This document shows, piece by piece, positions 51,106-62,364 of a stretch of DNA of 64,000 nt. Every line of letters begins with the position of its first letter. The stretch's first letter is position 1. The notes beneath the pieces were generated by a model, which had not been told where the DNA came from, did not search any database, and saw only the letters and a program-made list of their open reading frames with translations. Position numbers and translations under genes: made by a program. The stretch spans positions 5,670,083 to 5,734,082 of the forward strand of contig OZ026606.1 in the NCBI GenBank assembly GCA_964020085.1. Reading direction: 5' to 3'. This stretch comes from Micromussa lordhowensis. Lineage: Eukaryota; Cnidaria; Anthozoa; Scleractinia; Lobophylliidae.

Positions 51106-52327
51106 TGCGTCTTAGTGAAAGAATTTGGAAAGAATTCGAATCAATGAACGCTGTGGCTATTATGCCCGGCAGCCGGGAAAGTCTTGAATGGACTAAATGC
51201 CCGGCAATCACTCAGAAATTCTTACATAAATTGCACTGAAAGATTCTTTCAAACTTCCGATTATGCTTACGACTCCATCGGCTCTAGAGAAACTTCAACA
51301 AAGAACCGTGAGGGGACTGGGATGGAAATAAACAACAGCACGTGTGTTCAGATCGAAAGACCCTTCTGTTTACTTAAGCGGCGCAATAATACGGAACTGG
51401 AGATGTTTTTGTTTTGTTTGTGGAACGAGTTTATTGTCTTCATAATGTGGTTGAGTGTATTCTGATTCTCTTGGTACGAAAACTGAGCTTGAGCTGAACT
51501 CGAGCAAGTGAAGCTGCTTGAAAACGTTACACAAATTGCAGGTGAGATTTAGTCATAGATAAAATGTTGTCCCCTTAATCTGCGATTCATGACTGCAAAC
51601 CGCCACATGTTATTTTACAAACAGCTTATCAGCACATATTCTCAAATTAATACTGTACATCGCAATTCGATAAAATTAATATTTTACACTAGATAAGTTT
51701 AATAATGAACATTCCGGGTAAATACCGCAGCCATACTTTTGACAATTCCGGTAAGGCACAAGCTTATTTCTGAATTTGTAAACATATTTATGTATCATAT
51801 TTTACAAATACCACCGGTTGTTTGATGTAGCAAATTCGTGACAAGGTTCATTCCCCAATCATTCGCAAAATCTGTCGAGCGTGAACAATCACGACTGTCG
51901 AGGTATTATGCAAATTTCGGCTTGTCAGTTGTTGTGTTCGCCGCGCAATGTTTGGATCGAAATTTCGACAAATGCTCAAATAATGCTTAAGATGAAAGAT
52001 GTGAAATTCATCCTTTACCTTTCTCTTTGTATTTGCGAGAAAATACGGTGAACATTCGCTTGTGTTACCGACAGGAAGTTTTCATTCACGTCAAATCAAC
52101 TAATAAATCGTAAACAAAGGTGATCAAAACACAAACTGATCGCGCGCTCGTGCATTCTAAATACATTTCCTGCACTTTCCCATCGTACTGAATAACACCA
52201 TATAAAAATCTTTTTATCTTGCTACTTTGTTAAAAGAACAATTCATTGCAGACCGTAAGGTATTGAAAACTGATCATAGCTAAACGCGTTTTATTTCTTG
52301 CGGACTTTTTCCGCCGGCTTTCAGGAG

Positions 52328-52600
52328 AAGCGTTTGCAAAGGGTTTGCGAAGCATTTGCAAAGGGTTTGCGAAACGTTTGCAAAGGGTTTGTGAAGCGTT
52401 TGAAAGGGTTTGAGAAGCGTTTGCAAAGGGTTTGAGAAGCGTTTGAAACGCTTTGCAAACCGTTTGACAAGCATTTGCAAAGGGTTTGAAAAGTGTTTGA
52501 AATGCTTTCCAAGCGTTTGTAAGGAGTTTGCGAAGGGTTTGCAAAGCATTTGAAAAGAGTTTGCGAAGCGTTTGAAACGCTGTTAAACCCTGTTTGTGAG
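52328..52600 (+). repeat. 11-bp-phased subterminal array, right
   Basis: The same GCGTTTGCAAA/GGGTTTGCAAA units run in the same strand orientation as the left array (starts at 52332, 52343, 52354, 52365, 52376 and so on). The arrays are therefore direct, although the outer 31 bp are inverted. Confidence 0.88.
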
Positions 52601-55323
52601 GCGTTTCAAACGCCCCCAAAACGCTGTTTTTGATAAGACGTGTTTTCCTATGGAAGGTCACATATGTTAAAAGAAGTCAAATATTGTAAGAAAGTTATGA
52701 AAAAGGAATTCAACAAACCACTGAAAATGACAAAAGATGATGAGAATAAATTTGAAAAAGCTGAAGAATGTTATATTTGTAATAAAAAATATACTGATGA
52801 AGATACTAAAGTTCGAGATCACTGTCACATTACTGGTAATTATAGAGGATCTGCTCATCAAGAATGTAATCTGAAACTAAGAGTAAATCCTGAACAATTA
52901 AAAATACCTGTTATATTCCATAATCTAAGAGGTTATGATAGTCACTTAATAATGCAAGAGATTGGTGAAATAGTTAAAAATAATACATACACAAAAAAGA
53001 ACGGTGAAAAATGTCAAATGAATATCAATGCTATTCCAAATAATATGGAAAAGTACATGGCATTCATGTTGGGTAATCATCTTACTTTTATTGAAAGTTT
53101 CCAATTCATGAGTTCCAGTCTTGAAAAACTTGTTAGTAATTTACCAAAAGAAACAGGTGATAAGTTTGATTTGATGATAAGAAAAGGTGTTTATCCATAT
53201 GACTACATGGACAGTTTCAAGAAGTTTGAAGATACTGTTTTACCAACCAAAGGTCAATTTTATAGTTTATTGAACGATGAACATATATCAGCCGCCCTAT
53301 GTGCCACACAGGCATGATGGGCAGTGAGTGAGAACATATCTCAGATGAAGATTATCAACATGCTAAAAATGTTTGGAAAATGTTCTCCATGAAAAATATG
53401 GGTGAATACCATGATTTGTACTTGCAATCAGATATACTTCTTTTAGCTGATGTATTTGAAAACTTCAGAAAAACTTGTTTGGAATATTATAAATTAGATC
53501 CATGTCATTATTTCACATCTCCAGGATTATCTTGGGATGCTATGTTGAAAATGACAGATATGAATTGATGACTGATATTGATATGTTTCAATTTATTGAG
53601 AAAGGATTGCATGGTGGAATCAGTTATATTGCCAATCGTTATGGTAAAGCAAATAATAAATATATGAAAGATTATAATAAGAAGGAGCCCTCAAAATATA
53701 TTATGTATCTTGATGCTAATAACTTATATGGATAGGCTATGAGTCAATATCTTCCAACTGGGGGATTCAAATGGATGAAACAAAAACAGATTGATAAGAT
53801 AAATCTTGCTCAGTATAAAGAAGATAATAATAAGGGTTTCATTGCAGAAGTAGATCTTGAGTATCCGGAAGAGTTACATGATCTTCATAATGATTATCCA
53901 CTTGGACCAGAAAAGGTTAAAGTAACGGAATACATGTTATCAGATTATTGCAAGAAAATAGCAGCAAAATATAATATATCAATAGGTCTTGTACATAAAT
54001 TGATACCAACCTTAGGAAACAAAGAAAAGTATGTGGTCCATTATAGGAACCTCAAATTATACATCGATCTAGGTTTGAAAGTAACTAAAGTCCATCGAGT
54101 ATTAGAGTTCAATCAATCTCCTTGGTTGAAACAATACATTGATTCCAATACTGTGAAACGTACTAATGCTAAGAATGCTTTTGAAAAAGATTTCTTCAAG
54201 CTAATGAATAATAGTGTATTTGGTAAAACAATGGAAAATATTAGGAAACGTGTTGATGTTAGATTGGTAACTGATGAGAAGAAATTCTTGAAGTTGACCA
54301 GTAAACCAACATATGTTAGTAGTAAGATCTTCAACGAAAATCTCGTAGCTGTTCATAAGATCAAAGAAACACTAACTCTCAATAGGCCGGCATATGTTGG
54401 GATGTGTATATTGGATCTGAGTAAGACTTTGATGTACGATTTTCATTATAATTATATTAAAGAGAAATATGGGGATAAAGCTAAGTTATTATTCACAGAT
54501 ACAGACAGTCTGACATATGAAATTGAAGCTAAAGATGTTTACAAAGACTTTTGGAATGATAAAGACAAATTTGATAACAGTGATCATTCTGAAGATTCTA
54601 AATATTTTGATAAGACAAATAAGAAAGTTATCGGTAAATTTAAAGATGAAGCAACTGGAATTCCTATTTGTGAATTCATTGGTCTGCGATCTAAAATGTA
54701 TAGTTATATGAAAGGTAACCAAAAAGGAGGAAAGACTGCAAAAGGAATCAAAAAGAATATCATTAAGAAAAACATTACGCATGAAAACTATAAAAATACA
54801 CTTTTCAATGCTGAACAAATGATTCATAAGATGAAAACAATCAGAAGTGAAAATCATGAGCTTGGTAGTTATGAGATAAACAAAGTATCACTCAGCTGTT
54901 TTGATGACAAGAGATATTTAAATGATGATGGTGTGACAAGTTATGCATATGGACATCATCGTATTAAACAATTAAACCAACAAAAAAAATAATCAGAATA
55001 AATAATTCCCAATTACTAAAAATGTCTTTGATCAATGTTTTAAAAAATTTCATTTCTATATCTTATAAAAGTATATTTATATTAAATTTGGATATGAATT
55101 AGTTTTTCAATATTTCATCATTTAAATGAACTAAATCCTTAACAATATTACAGTGAGGACACTCGAACCATGAACACCTGGACTTTTTTGGTGCATTTAT
55201 TTCATCATTGTCCAATGAGAGCTCGTCATTTAAACAAAAGGATTCGCGTTTTTTAGGCGCTGTCCAATCACAGCTGCGGCGAGAAAATATAATGTTCGTT
55301 TTTTGTCATGCCGGCTTCTAAAA

Positions 55324-56473
55324 ATGGCCTACGCGCCGGCTAATTATGTTGGTAAGCACAATTTCAATCGCTAACTTCAACTTATCTGTCAATTTTTGAT
55401 CGTACTCACTTTTTTATTTCTTGTTCGGCGAAGGTAAATGCAAACTCGCTGTCAATATACAACAAGGGATATACGACAATGGTAAATTTCTGCCGCAAGT
55501 TTATCGGGAAAGAGTGCTTGATCTACACCATCAAGGGTTTTCGCAAAGACAAATTTCACAAAATGTGCGAGTTAGTATCGGATATGTAAATAAAGTTGTT
55601 CAATACTATGAAGAGAAAAATTCAGCTCTTGCTGGGCCACGGAAAGCACCGGTTCGAAATAAGATGTCTGCAGATGTTGTCGAATATGTGGAGTCAGAGA
55701 AATTATTTCAACCAAGTATGTACACAAGTGAGCTTCAACAGCGTTTACTTTTAGATGGAGTTTCTTCCCCTGCTCATTTGCCATCACAGTCTGCAATAAA
55801 AAAGTGCATTCGCGAGGACTGCAGAATGACAAAGAAAAAGGTTTCCCAAATACCCAAAGAATCGTTGTCACAAGCAAACACGGAATACACAGATTATTTT
55901 CTTGACCAAATTGGACAACGTGATTATACCAAACTTCATTTTTTTGACGAATGTAGTGTTATTGTAACGTCAGGAAATCGAGTCTATGGTAATTCTTATA
56001 TCGGCGAACCTGCGATAGAAATTCAGCGCTACGCCTCCAACGCAAACTATACACTGAACTTACTTCATTCCGTAAACGGAGTAGATTACTTCGATGTTTT
56101 GAGAGGCCCTTCTAATGGTATGGAGCTGTTGAATTTCTTTAATGAAACTCTTTCAGTAAATAGGGTAGATGGCTCGACAATTCTTGAGAATGGCGACGTT
56201 GTCATTATGGACAACTGCGGATTTCACCACGGACAATTTGTGGAGGCCGTGTTACGAGATATCCTTCAAGAACATAGCGTTGATCTCATTTTTCAGCCCG
56301 TTTACTCGCCCCACTTGAACACTTGCGAATTCTGTTTTCACCAGGTAAAGTGCTACCTCAAAGAAAACACTTCTTTGACTGCGAACGAAACTGAAATAGC
56401 GATATGCGAAGCTGTCTCGAAAATAACACCAGCAAATTCAATTTCATACTTTCGCAACTGCGGCTATGTCTGA
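55324..56473 (+). CDS. DD38E Tc1/mariner-type transposase
   Basis: The long frame (from 55421) lacks an ATG. A short exon at 55324-55351 (ATGGCC...) with donor GTAAGC, an 82-bp intron and acceptor AAG at 55433 joins it in phase, giving 355 residues. The N-terminal paired-like helix-turn-helix is GFSQRQISQNVRVSIGYVNK. Catalytic acids are in HFFDECSVIV, VVIMDNCGFHHG and YSPHLNTCEFCF. Thirty-eight residues separate the second Asp from the Glu, hence DD38E. The frame is intact. It should cut and paste the element at TA sites. Confidence 0.85.
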
Positions 56474-56832
56474 TTGACAGTTCATGTTCTATTTACCTCT
56501 ACTTCTATTTTTATCTCAGCCGTGAGAACAAACTAAATTCGCTCTTGCTACTAAAAAGTGTAAATTGCCTTTATTGCTGAAAACAAAACTGTTTACTGAA
56601 AAGATTCAGTAAAACTATTCTACTGTGAAATTGTTGCTTTTATAACAAGGGTAAAACTTGAACAAATAGGTGTAAAAAATCAGTACAAGAATATCTGATT
56701 AAACCTGAATACACGCAACGAAAATAAAAACACAACATAAACCCATCAACAGTGCAGTCATAAGTTTACTGCAGCAAAAAAGGAGAAAATTACAACTGTG
56801 AACAACATTTGCTTGAAATCGTTCGATTCAAT

Positions 56833-57756
56833 TCAGTGCACTCGAAGAGGGTCAACAATTCCATGTTTATACTCTTCAATAACATTTGGCAATCTCCAGT
56901 CGTGAGTTTCCTCTAATGGAACTTTATTTTTCAGCGCTCGCTGGAGAATCATCAAGTCTCTATCCAAGGCAGAGCGATCTACGTATTTAGCGGGGTTTTG
57001 TTTTCTAAGACGTGGACGCATGATGGCAAAGAAACTTGATTTAGCTCGTTGGCGGGAAGCGGCAAATACGTCGTGTTCACTTTTAGCTTTTGCAAACTTC
57101 TGTTCAAGTTCTTTCAGTTCACGCTGTAAAGTGCGAATATCGGCTGACAGTTCTGGGTGTTTGTCCTTTAGCTTACAAGTGTTGACATTGCTACAAGGAA
57201 TTTTCTTACAATTTGTTCTGTTGTGGCCAGACGTATGGCAAATAGCACACACTTTTCCGCGTCTCTCATGAATATTTGGTAATTCTTCAAAGGCTTTTTG
57301 TTTCCCCTGTAGATGACTTTTGGCGCTCTCAACTTGCACTTCGAGTAGCTTAAGATTTTCTGACAGCTCTGCTGCTCTTCGATCCAATGGACTTTGAATC
57401 GTTCGAGGGCTTTGGTTTGAAGTGGTCGCGCTCGCTTCGAAACTTTCGTTGATTGCAGCCTCAGGTGACCGTTGCTGGGGCGCACTACTTGTTCTTGGAG
57501 TCATATTCAGTCGCTTTGGCTCAAGACGATCACTCTCTGTTTTTACACTGCTTAGTTCAGCCTCCAACACGCGTCTTTCCGCCAGTAAAAGCTTATCGGG
57601 AGACGGAAAGAATGAGTCCAAATCCTCTGATTTGACGTAGGCTAGTGATCTTCGTGAGCGAAAACCCCTGCTTTCGAACTGCACGGACAATCTCTCCAAC
57701 TTCATTCCTGGCGATAATGATTTTAGCCAGTGGTAAACTTCACTTTTTTCAGCCAT
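56833..57756 (-). CDS. SAM-like, coiled-coil, CCHC zinc-knuckle partner protein of the mariner element
   Basis: This is an intact 307-residue protein. Residues ~5-65 (VYHWLKSLSPGMKLERL... SEDLDSFFPSP) look like a SAM or similar helical interaction domain. Coiled-coil stretches lie at ~65-85, ~128-160 and ~205-235. A knuckle CAICHTSGHNRTNC (C-x2-C-x4-H-x4-C) is near residue 172. The C-terminus is basic. It lies inside the inverted ends, convergent with the transposase, 360 bases apart. A nucleic-acid-binding accessory role is inferred; it could also be captured cargo. Confidence 0.75.
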   Translation of the reverse strand: MAEKSEVYHWLKSLSPGMKLERLSVQFESRGFRSRRSLAYVKSEDLDSFFPSPDKLLLAERRVLEAELSSVKTESDRLEPKRLNMTPRTSSAPQQRSPEAAINESFEASATTSNQSPRTIQSPLDRRAAELSENLKLLEVQVESAKSHLQGKQKAFEELPNIHERRGKVCAICHTSGHNRTNCKKIPCSNVNTCKLKDKHPELSADIRTLQRELKELEQKFAKAKSEHDVFAASRQRAKSSFFAIMRPRLRKQNPAKYVDRSALDRDLMILQRALKNKVPLEETHDWRLPNVIEEYKHGIVDPLRVH

Positions 57757-58474
57757 GATAGTTCAATGATCACTCCGATTGATTCAACAGACATAAAATG
57801 AGTATGCCTCGTTATGAAGTAGCCTTGTGATTGGAAGATGCCAAAAAAGCGGGAAAAAAGTCTAGGTGTTCATGGTTCGAGTGTCCTCACTGTAATTAAT
57901 CCATCAATTCTTTTTTTTTCATATTTCAATTCCTCAATTTGTTCTTCAATTACACCTATTACACCATCTCTTTTTTTTCTCAAACATAAAACTGATGAAT
58001 ATTTGTCTGAATATGGTCTTTCACAATGCAAATCTGAATCCGCTTCAATATCATATATTTCATCGTTTAAACGAACCAAATCATTAACAATATTAATTAA
58101 TTTATCAATTCTTTTTTCTTATATTTCAATTCCCCAATTTGTTCTTCAACTGCATCTATTACACCATCTCTTTGTTTTCTCAACAATAAAACTGATGAAT
58201 ATTTTTCTGAATATGGTTTTACACAATCTAAATCTGAATCCATTTCAATATCATATATTTCATCATTTAAACAAACTAAATCATTAACAATCTTAATTAA
58301 TTCATCAATTCTTTTTTCCCCACATATTAATTCCCCAATTTGTTCTTCAACTGCATCTATTACACCATCTCATTGTTTTCTCAACAATGAAACTGATGAA
58401 TATTTTTCTGAATTTGACATTTTACTCATTCTATATTATAATAATATATTTTATTCTTATATCTTGATTTCCAT

Positions 58475-58844
58475 ATTTAGTTCCAGACCAATATCCCGGG
58501 TTTAGGTTTTGGTTCTAAGTCCGATTCCATATTTGATTTTTAAGAGTGGTTTATGTCTTTAGTATATGCTTTGGTTATAGTTTTGGTTTCAATTTAGGAT
58601 TCAATATTTTATTTTTATTTCTTTAGTATTAGTTTTGGTTATAAATTTGGTTAAAGATTTTGTTATAGATTTGGTTTCAATTTAGGATCCTATATTTGAT
58701 TGTCAAGTATAAGATTCAAGTTTTGGTTTTAGTATTGGAAAAATCTGAGCGCAAAATATTAGAAAAAATCAGAGGACAAAATGTGATCAGGACAGAAAAC
58801 CAATATTGAAAAATGTCTTCAGATACCTCAACTCTATAACTACT
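58475..58844 (-). repeat. Polinton B right terminal inverted repeat
   Basis: This is the inverted partner of 18687-19041, about 370 bp, with roughly a dozen extra bases near 58770-58790. The start codon of the tandem-repeat protein lies about 45 bp inside it. Confidence 0.9.
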
Positions 58845-58950
58845 AACTGCTTCTTTGAAGAAACCAAACAATAACACAACAGTGTGAATGATGTCATACT
58901 GAAGTCAGCTTTAGTATATCAATATCTATATCTCAGAAATTTTAAAACAT
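58845..58950 (+). pseudogene. Polinton protein X, 3' fragment (copy A continued)
   Basis: After the second AACTGC the sequence continues protein X of Polinton A (VNDVILKSALVYQYLYLRNF), with one stop near the start. It ends at the tail of a LINE insertion near 58950. No later part of Polinton A is recognised in the window. Confidence 0.8.
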
Positions 58951-59389
58951 TTTTTTTTCCTTTCCTTTTTTTTATTTAAACTTACTATAATACAATTTAC
59001 ATTACCTACATTACAAATCAATTTGATTACCTATACAGCTTACAATCCAATTTATACACTACTTACAAAAATTATACTATACTTATATCCATGTTGTAAC
59101 AATGAGCAACAAAATAAAGACAATTGAATTACATATTAAACTTACGATACCAATTAATACACTACTGGCAATATTATACGTTTACATATGCTACTTACGA
59201 TGAACAACAACAACAACAAAAAAGATACCTTCCTATAAAAAAAAAACAATTAAAAAGAAGTAATAAAACCAGAAGGGCATAAATAATTAAATTGGAGTGA
59301 GCACCCATTTCTTTTCAAAGAAGGTTTTATTGTTGATACTTTTTTCCGTTTTATATTTAATCTTAAGTTTTGATTGCAGTCCTTGGATT

Positions 59390-59957
59390 TTAGTGAAGTG
59401 TTTGGCTTCTTCTGCAGTCCCACAAAAATAATTTTCCAATTACGATGAAATAATTCAATAAATTAGATAAAGGGCATTGTTTTGATAAAATTCCAAATAA
59501 AACGTTTTCTGCGGAAAGATGGATTGGCTGACACGAAAGATAGTACCAGTAAGATTCGAAATCAGTCCAGAACGTTTTTGAGTGAAGGCATTCATAGAAA
59601 AAAGTTATACAAATTTTCAGGTTCATCATTACAAAAAGTACACGCATCGTTAATTCGAAATCCAATTTTGCATAGTTTGCTGTTAGTGTAAAGAATAGAA
59701 TTAATAACTTTGTATTGAAAGGCCTTAACATATGACTCAAGTGCAACCAAATGTGGTAAGGAGAAGATTTCTTTTAATTGTTGGGTTGTGAAATTAAAAT
59801 CAATCTTCAATTTGTGGACAATATTAGGAAGCTGAGCTTTTTTTGAAACCAGCAATGAGTAATAATCTTTTGATTTTTTGTCTTTAGTGTCAAAGATTTT
59901 ATTTCCAATTAATGTCGTTGTTCCTAGCGAATGTAAGCTAACCGTCGCGACTTGCAA
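59390..59957 (-). pseudogene. LINE ORF2 C-terminal remnant
   Basis: Two overlapping frames cover the C-terminal Cys motif (DACTFCNDEPENLYNFF...ECLHSKTFW). They align in character with the C-terminus of the LINE at 27457-30528. Frameshifted and not functional. Confidence 0.7.
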
Positions 59958-60783
59958 TTGAACCAGAGCTACTTAATGAAATACAAACAACTCGTGATGG
60001 CGTTAATGGGGGAACACTGCCTTGCAATTGGTTAGCCCATGCGACTTCCGGCGATAGCATGACAAAACAACCTCACTTATCTATCTCCACAGCACTACGA
60101 GCTGAATGACAGACAGCACGTGCTGGATCGGACAAGAGTATCGGTTAGCAAGCGATGTTCAAAGGCGATGAAAAAACAACAAGCTTGGGGGAAGTTGCTG
60201 CGCAGACTTAACCGCACCACACAGGAGTGACCCTTTGTTTATTACACGGGAATACATGACCAACCTCGTCTCCAAAGGGAGGGAGGGAGGGAGGGAGGGA
60301 AACTTAAACGATAGATTTACAATCAGTACTAGCTGCGTTGCTTAGACGAACTCAAAATGGACTCTGAACAGTTGACCGAGCTTTTATATGGAGACGTTCG
60401 TTTGCTGGTAAGCCACTAGAAAAGGCTGTACTAGTGAACAGCTTACCCTAGCACGTGTAACACCTTAAACATGAATAGAGCTTTAATGCTTTGCACCAAT
60501 GCTATCGTTCGTTGTAACGTTCTGAAGGTTACAAAGCTACAATGTTTTAGGTTGAGCTACAATAAAGCTTACAGTTTGCTGACCTTTGGAATACAACTGC
60601 TCAATAGCTCTATAGAAAGTGATGCCGCCATGAAAGGCTCATTGAGTATGTACGTCACGCTCCATTAACTATTTTTTACTGGCGTGACAGTAAAATCTCA
60701 TTTAAAAGTTGTGATGGGGATATGGTTGATGTATTTAGGTTGATTTTTTTTAAATGAGAAGGTACAGAATGACGGAGGCCCGC

Positions 60784-61074
60784 TCATTGCAGAAAATTGC
60801 TCTTATCAATTTTGTTTGAAAAATAATTATAGGAGTCTGTTGTACTTAAGTCAAAGCGAAGATTGTGTATGTAAATGATTCCTGACTTGAAGTAATTTTT
60901 ATAGTACACCGGCTTATTGTCTATTCGAATCTCTTTATTATTCCAAACAATAATTTTCCAGTCACCTTCTGAAGCGAAGGATTTGTGGAATTCCGACCAC
61001 CATAACAGAAGTTCCCGATAAAATTGAGAAGATATCGTATAATCAGAAAATTCATACACTGCGCCAACAGCCAA
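60784..61074 (-). pseudogene. LINE ORF2 remnant, upstream part
   Basis: About 96 residues (WKIIVWNNKEIRIDNKPVYY, LRFDLSTTDSYNYF) belong to the post-RT region of a Tx1/L1-like ORF2. They end at a stop where homology continues to ~60690. Part of the 58951-61080 LINE. Confidence 0.65.
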
Positions 61075-61080
61075 ATATTC

Positions 61081-61559
61081 GGGCCCGAATATGCTCGAAT
61101 ACGGATCGGCGCACGCCGCGTATACCGCAGTGTTCTGACGTATTTGATTATGGCTGACTCGAAATACACCTGGAATATTCTATCAGAATCTGGCCTGTTT
61201 TTCCGTATTCAAATTGAATACTCGTGAATGACTCGAAGTGTTTGATAAATCATACGCGCTACGTTTTGGTAGATTAATGATGCATTAGATGTTCTTCGAA
61301 GATATAGAGATCATTTATGACTCGAAGATTTTCGAATACTCCCAGTTGTTCGAGAGTTTGCCACTGGAACACGAGATACACGACGCCACTTCTGACGTGT
61401 TCGTCTTCGAATACTAATGATTACTTCAAGTATGCTCTAATTTTCTAGAATCGCACGCTATGATTACGAATACAAACAAATATGTTTTGCGTCGTCAAGA
61501 GCGGGTTTTATGCAGCGCAAGTAATATATCTACACTACCGTGTAGTTCAGTCAGACAGC
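61081..61559. other. Non-coding flank with TCGAATAC-like words
   Basis: No gene is seen. Short words such as TTCGAATAC and ACTCGAAG recur and lead into the satellite array. Confidence 0.4.
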
Positions 61560-62110
61560 ACGCTAGTGTTTCGAAGCGTGCGACTGGAACACGAGACTCA
61601 TGCGAAGTATGAAACGTGTTCATGTTCGAATACTGACGCATACGTGAGGTTTTAAGAGTATTCTGTACGACACACTTGAAGTGTTCTGTAGTGTTCGACT
61701 AGAACACGAGACTCATGCGAAGTGTGAAACGTATTCATGTTCGAGTGCTGACGCATACGCGAGGTTTTAAGAGTATTCTGAACGACACACTTGAAGTGTT
61801 CTGTAGGGTTCGACTAGAACACTAGACTCTAGCGAAGTATAAAACGTATTCATGTTCGAATACTGACGCATACGCGAGGTTTTAAGAGTATTCTGAACGA
61901 CACACTTGAAGTGTTCTGTAGTGTTCGACTGAAACACGAGAAGCGCGTTAAGTAGAAAACGTGTTCATGATCGAATAATTGCGCATATGTGAGGTTTTAA
62001 GAGTATTGTAAATGGCGCATATCAAGTTCTCTGGTGTTTGACTGGAACACGAGACTCATGTTAAGTATGACACGTGCCAGTTCAAGATCGAATACTGACT
62101 TCAACGTGAG
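61560..62110. repeat. ~115-bp tandem satellite, about 4.5 copies
   Basis: The phrase CATGTTCGAATACTGACGCA and variants start at 61621, 61737, 61851, 61966 and ~62083, spacings of 114-117 bp. Units include GAGGTTTTAAGAGTATTCTG and GACTAGAACACGAGACTC. No coding capacity is seen. Confidence 0.85.
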
Positions 62111-62364
62111 GTACTGAGGACCCATACTAAAGCTTGTATATCACCAAAACTTTGTTCAAAACTGCCGTGTAACACACGTTTTAATTCCTTTATCGATTGC
62201 TTGGATTCCTAACCAAACCCACCCAAAAGAAAAAAAAAACTCTTAGGCAATACGAATGTTATCCCAACAAGCAAACACTCGCTATCATGATGACATCTTC
62301 ATTCCATTTCAAATGATACTTTATTTATAAATAAAAACTATGAAAGAATTTATATTAACAAGAC

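Larger units (their letters stand above)
48043..52661. mobile_element. 4.6-kb element with GTGACCTTCC ends and a DUF7869-like gene
   Basis: Inverted ends GTGACCTTCCATAGGAAAAC (about 31 bp, through CGTCTTATC) lie at 48043 and 52661, flanked by ATAT on each side (48039-48042 and 52662-52665). The PolB frame resumes when the element and one ATAT are discounted. Long arrays of 11-bp units follow each end in the same orientation. The only long gene is at 50146-51105. The superfamily is unassigned. Bases 48860-50010 and 51106-52320 contain no further gene I can support. Confidence 0.82.
46480..54992 (+). pseudogene. polB: Polinton protein-primed DNA polymerase B, split and mutated
   Basis: The start at 46480 (AATATAATG) is chosen for its leader. 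Parts are 46480-47058, 47109-47939 and on to ~48042, then 52662-53317, 53318-53568, 53571-53735 and 53739-54992. A Cys2-His-Cys finger lies at ~47680-47745. The Exo I box reads YAAFEA where DFE is expected, so the catalytic Asp is Ala. An endonuclease VII-like zinc motif (RDHCHITGNYRGSAHQECN) precedes Exo II (FHNLRGYDSHL). Exo III is YLQSDILLLADVF, Pol A LDANNLYG and Pol C FTDTDS. A TAG follows Pol A. It is split by the 48043-52661 element and inactive. Confidence 0.85.
55151..57892. mobile_element. Two-gene Tc1/mariner element (CAGTGAGGAC ends, TA target)
   Basis: Inverted ends CAGTGAGGACACTCGAACCA... agree over about 37 bp with one mismatch and are flanked by TA (55149-55150 and 57893-57894). 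Two convergent genes fill it: a DD38E transposase (plus strand) and a SAM-like/CCHC protein (minus strand). Inverted CCAATCACA boxes lie near each end. Both frames are intact, so the element is young. Tc1/mariner elements normally carry one gene. Confidence 0.92.
55099..58429 (-). pseudogene. Polinton B tandem-repeat coiled protein, split by a mariner element
   Basis: The gene starts at 58429 and ends at 55099-55101, interrupted at 55151-57892 by the mariner element. It has about three tandem units of ~75 residues with RKQRDGVIDAVEEQIGELKY, IVNDLV.LNDEIYDIE, SDLDC and PYSEKYSSV. The DNA repeat period is ~230 bp. A TGA in the first unit replaces an Arg codon. A helical, possibly oligomeric structural protein is likely. 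It is convergent with PolB and adjacent to the right terminal repeat. I do not recognise the family. Confidence 0.65.
18687..58844 (+). mobile_element. Polinton/Maverick B, complete, with four nested insertions
   Basis: The element has inverted terminal repeats (18687-19041 and 58475-58844) that begin AGTAGTTATAGAG and end CTCTATAACTACT. It is flanked by the 6-bp target duplication AACTGC (18681-18686 and 58845-58850). AGT...ACT ends and a 6-bp duplication are diagnostic of Polintons. After removing the insertions at 19620-32306, ~39957-41873, 48043-52661 and 55151-57892, about 18 kb remain, the usual size. It carries integrase, PolB, ATPase, protease and both capsid genes, most with frameshifts or stops. 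It sits inside a related Polinton (A). Confidence 0.93.
58951..61080 (-). mobile_element. Truncated Tx1/L1-like LINE fragment
   Basis: The T-rich left edge (58951-58980) is the 3' tail of a minus-strand LINE. Coding remnants lie at 59390-59957 and 60690-61074 (RELLLWWSEFHKSF, then FQYKVINSILYTNSKLCK and CTFCNDEPENLYNFF), all from the C-terminal region of ORF2. An insertion of about 750 bp at ~59945-60690, with a (GGGA)n microsatellite at 60277-60300, separates them. Frameshifts and stops show decay. The 5' truncation is near 61075. Confidence 0.75.
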
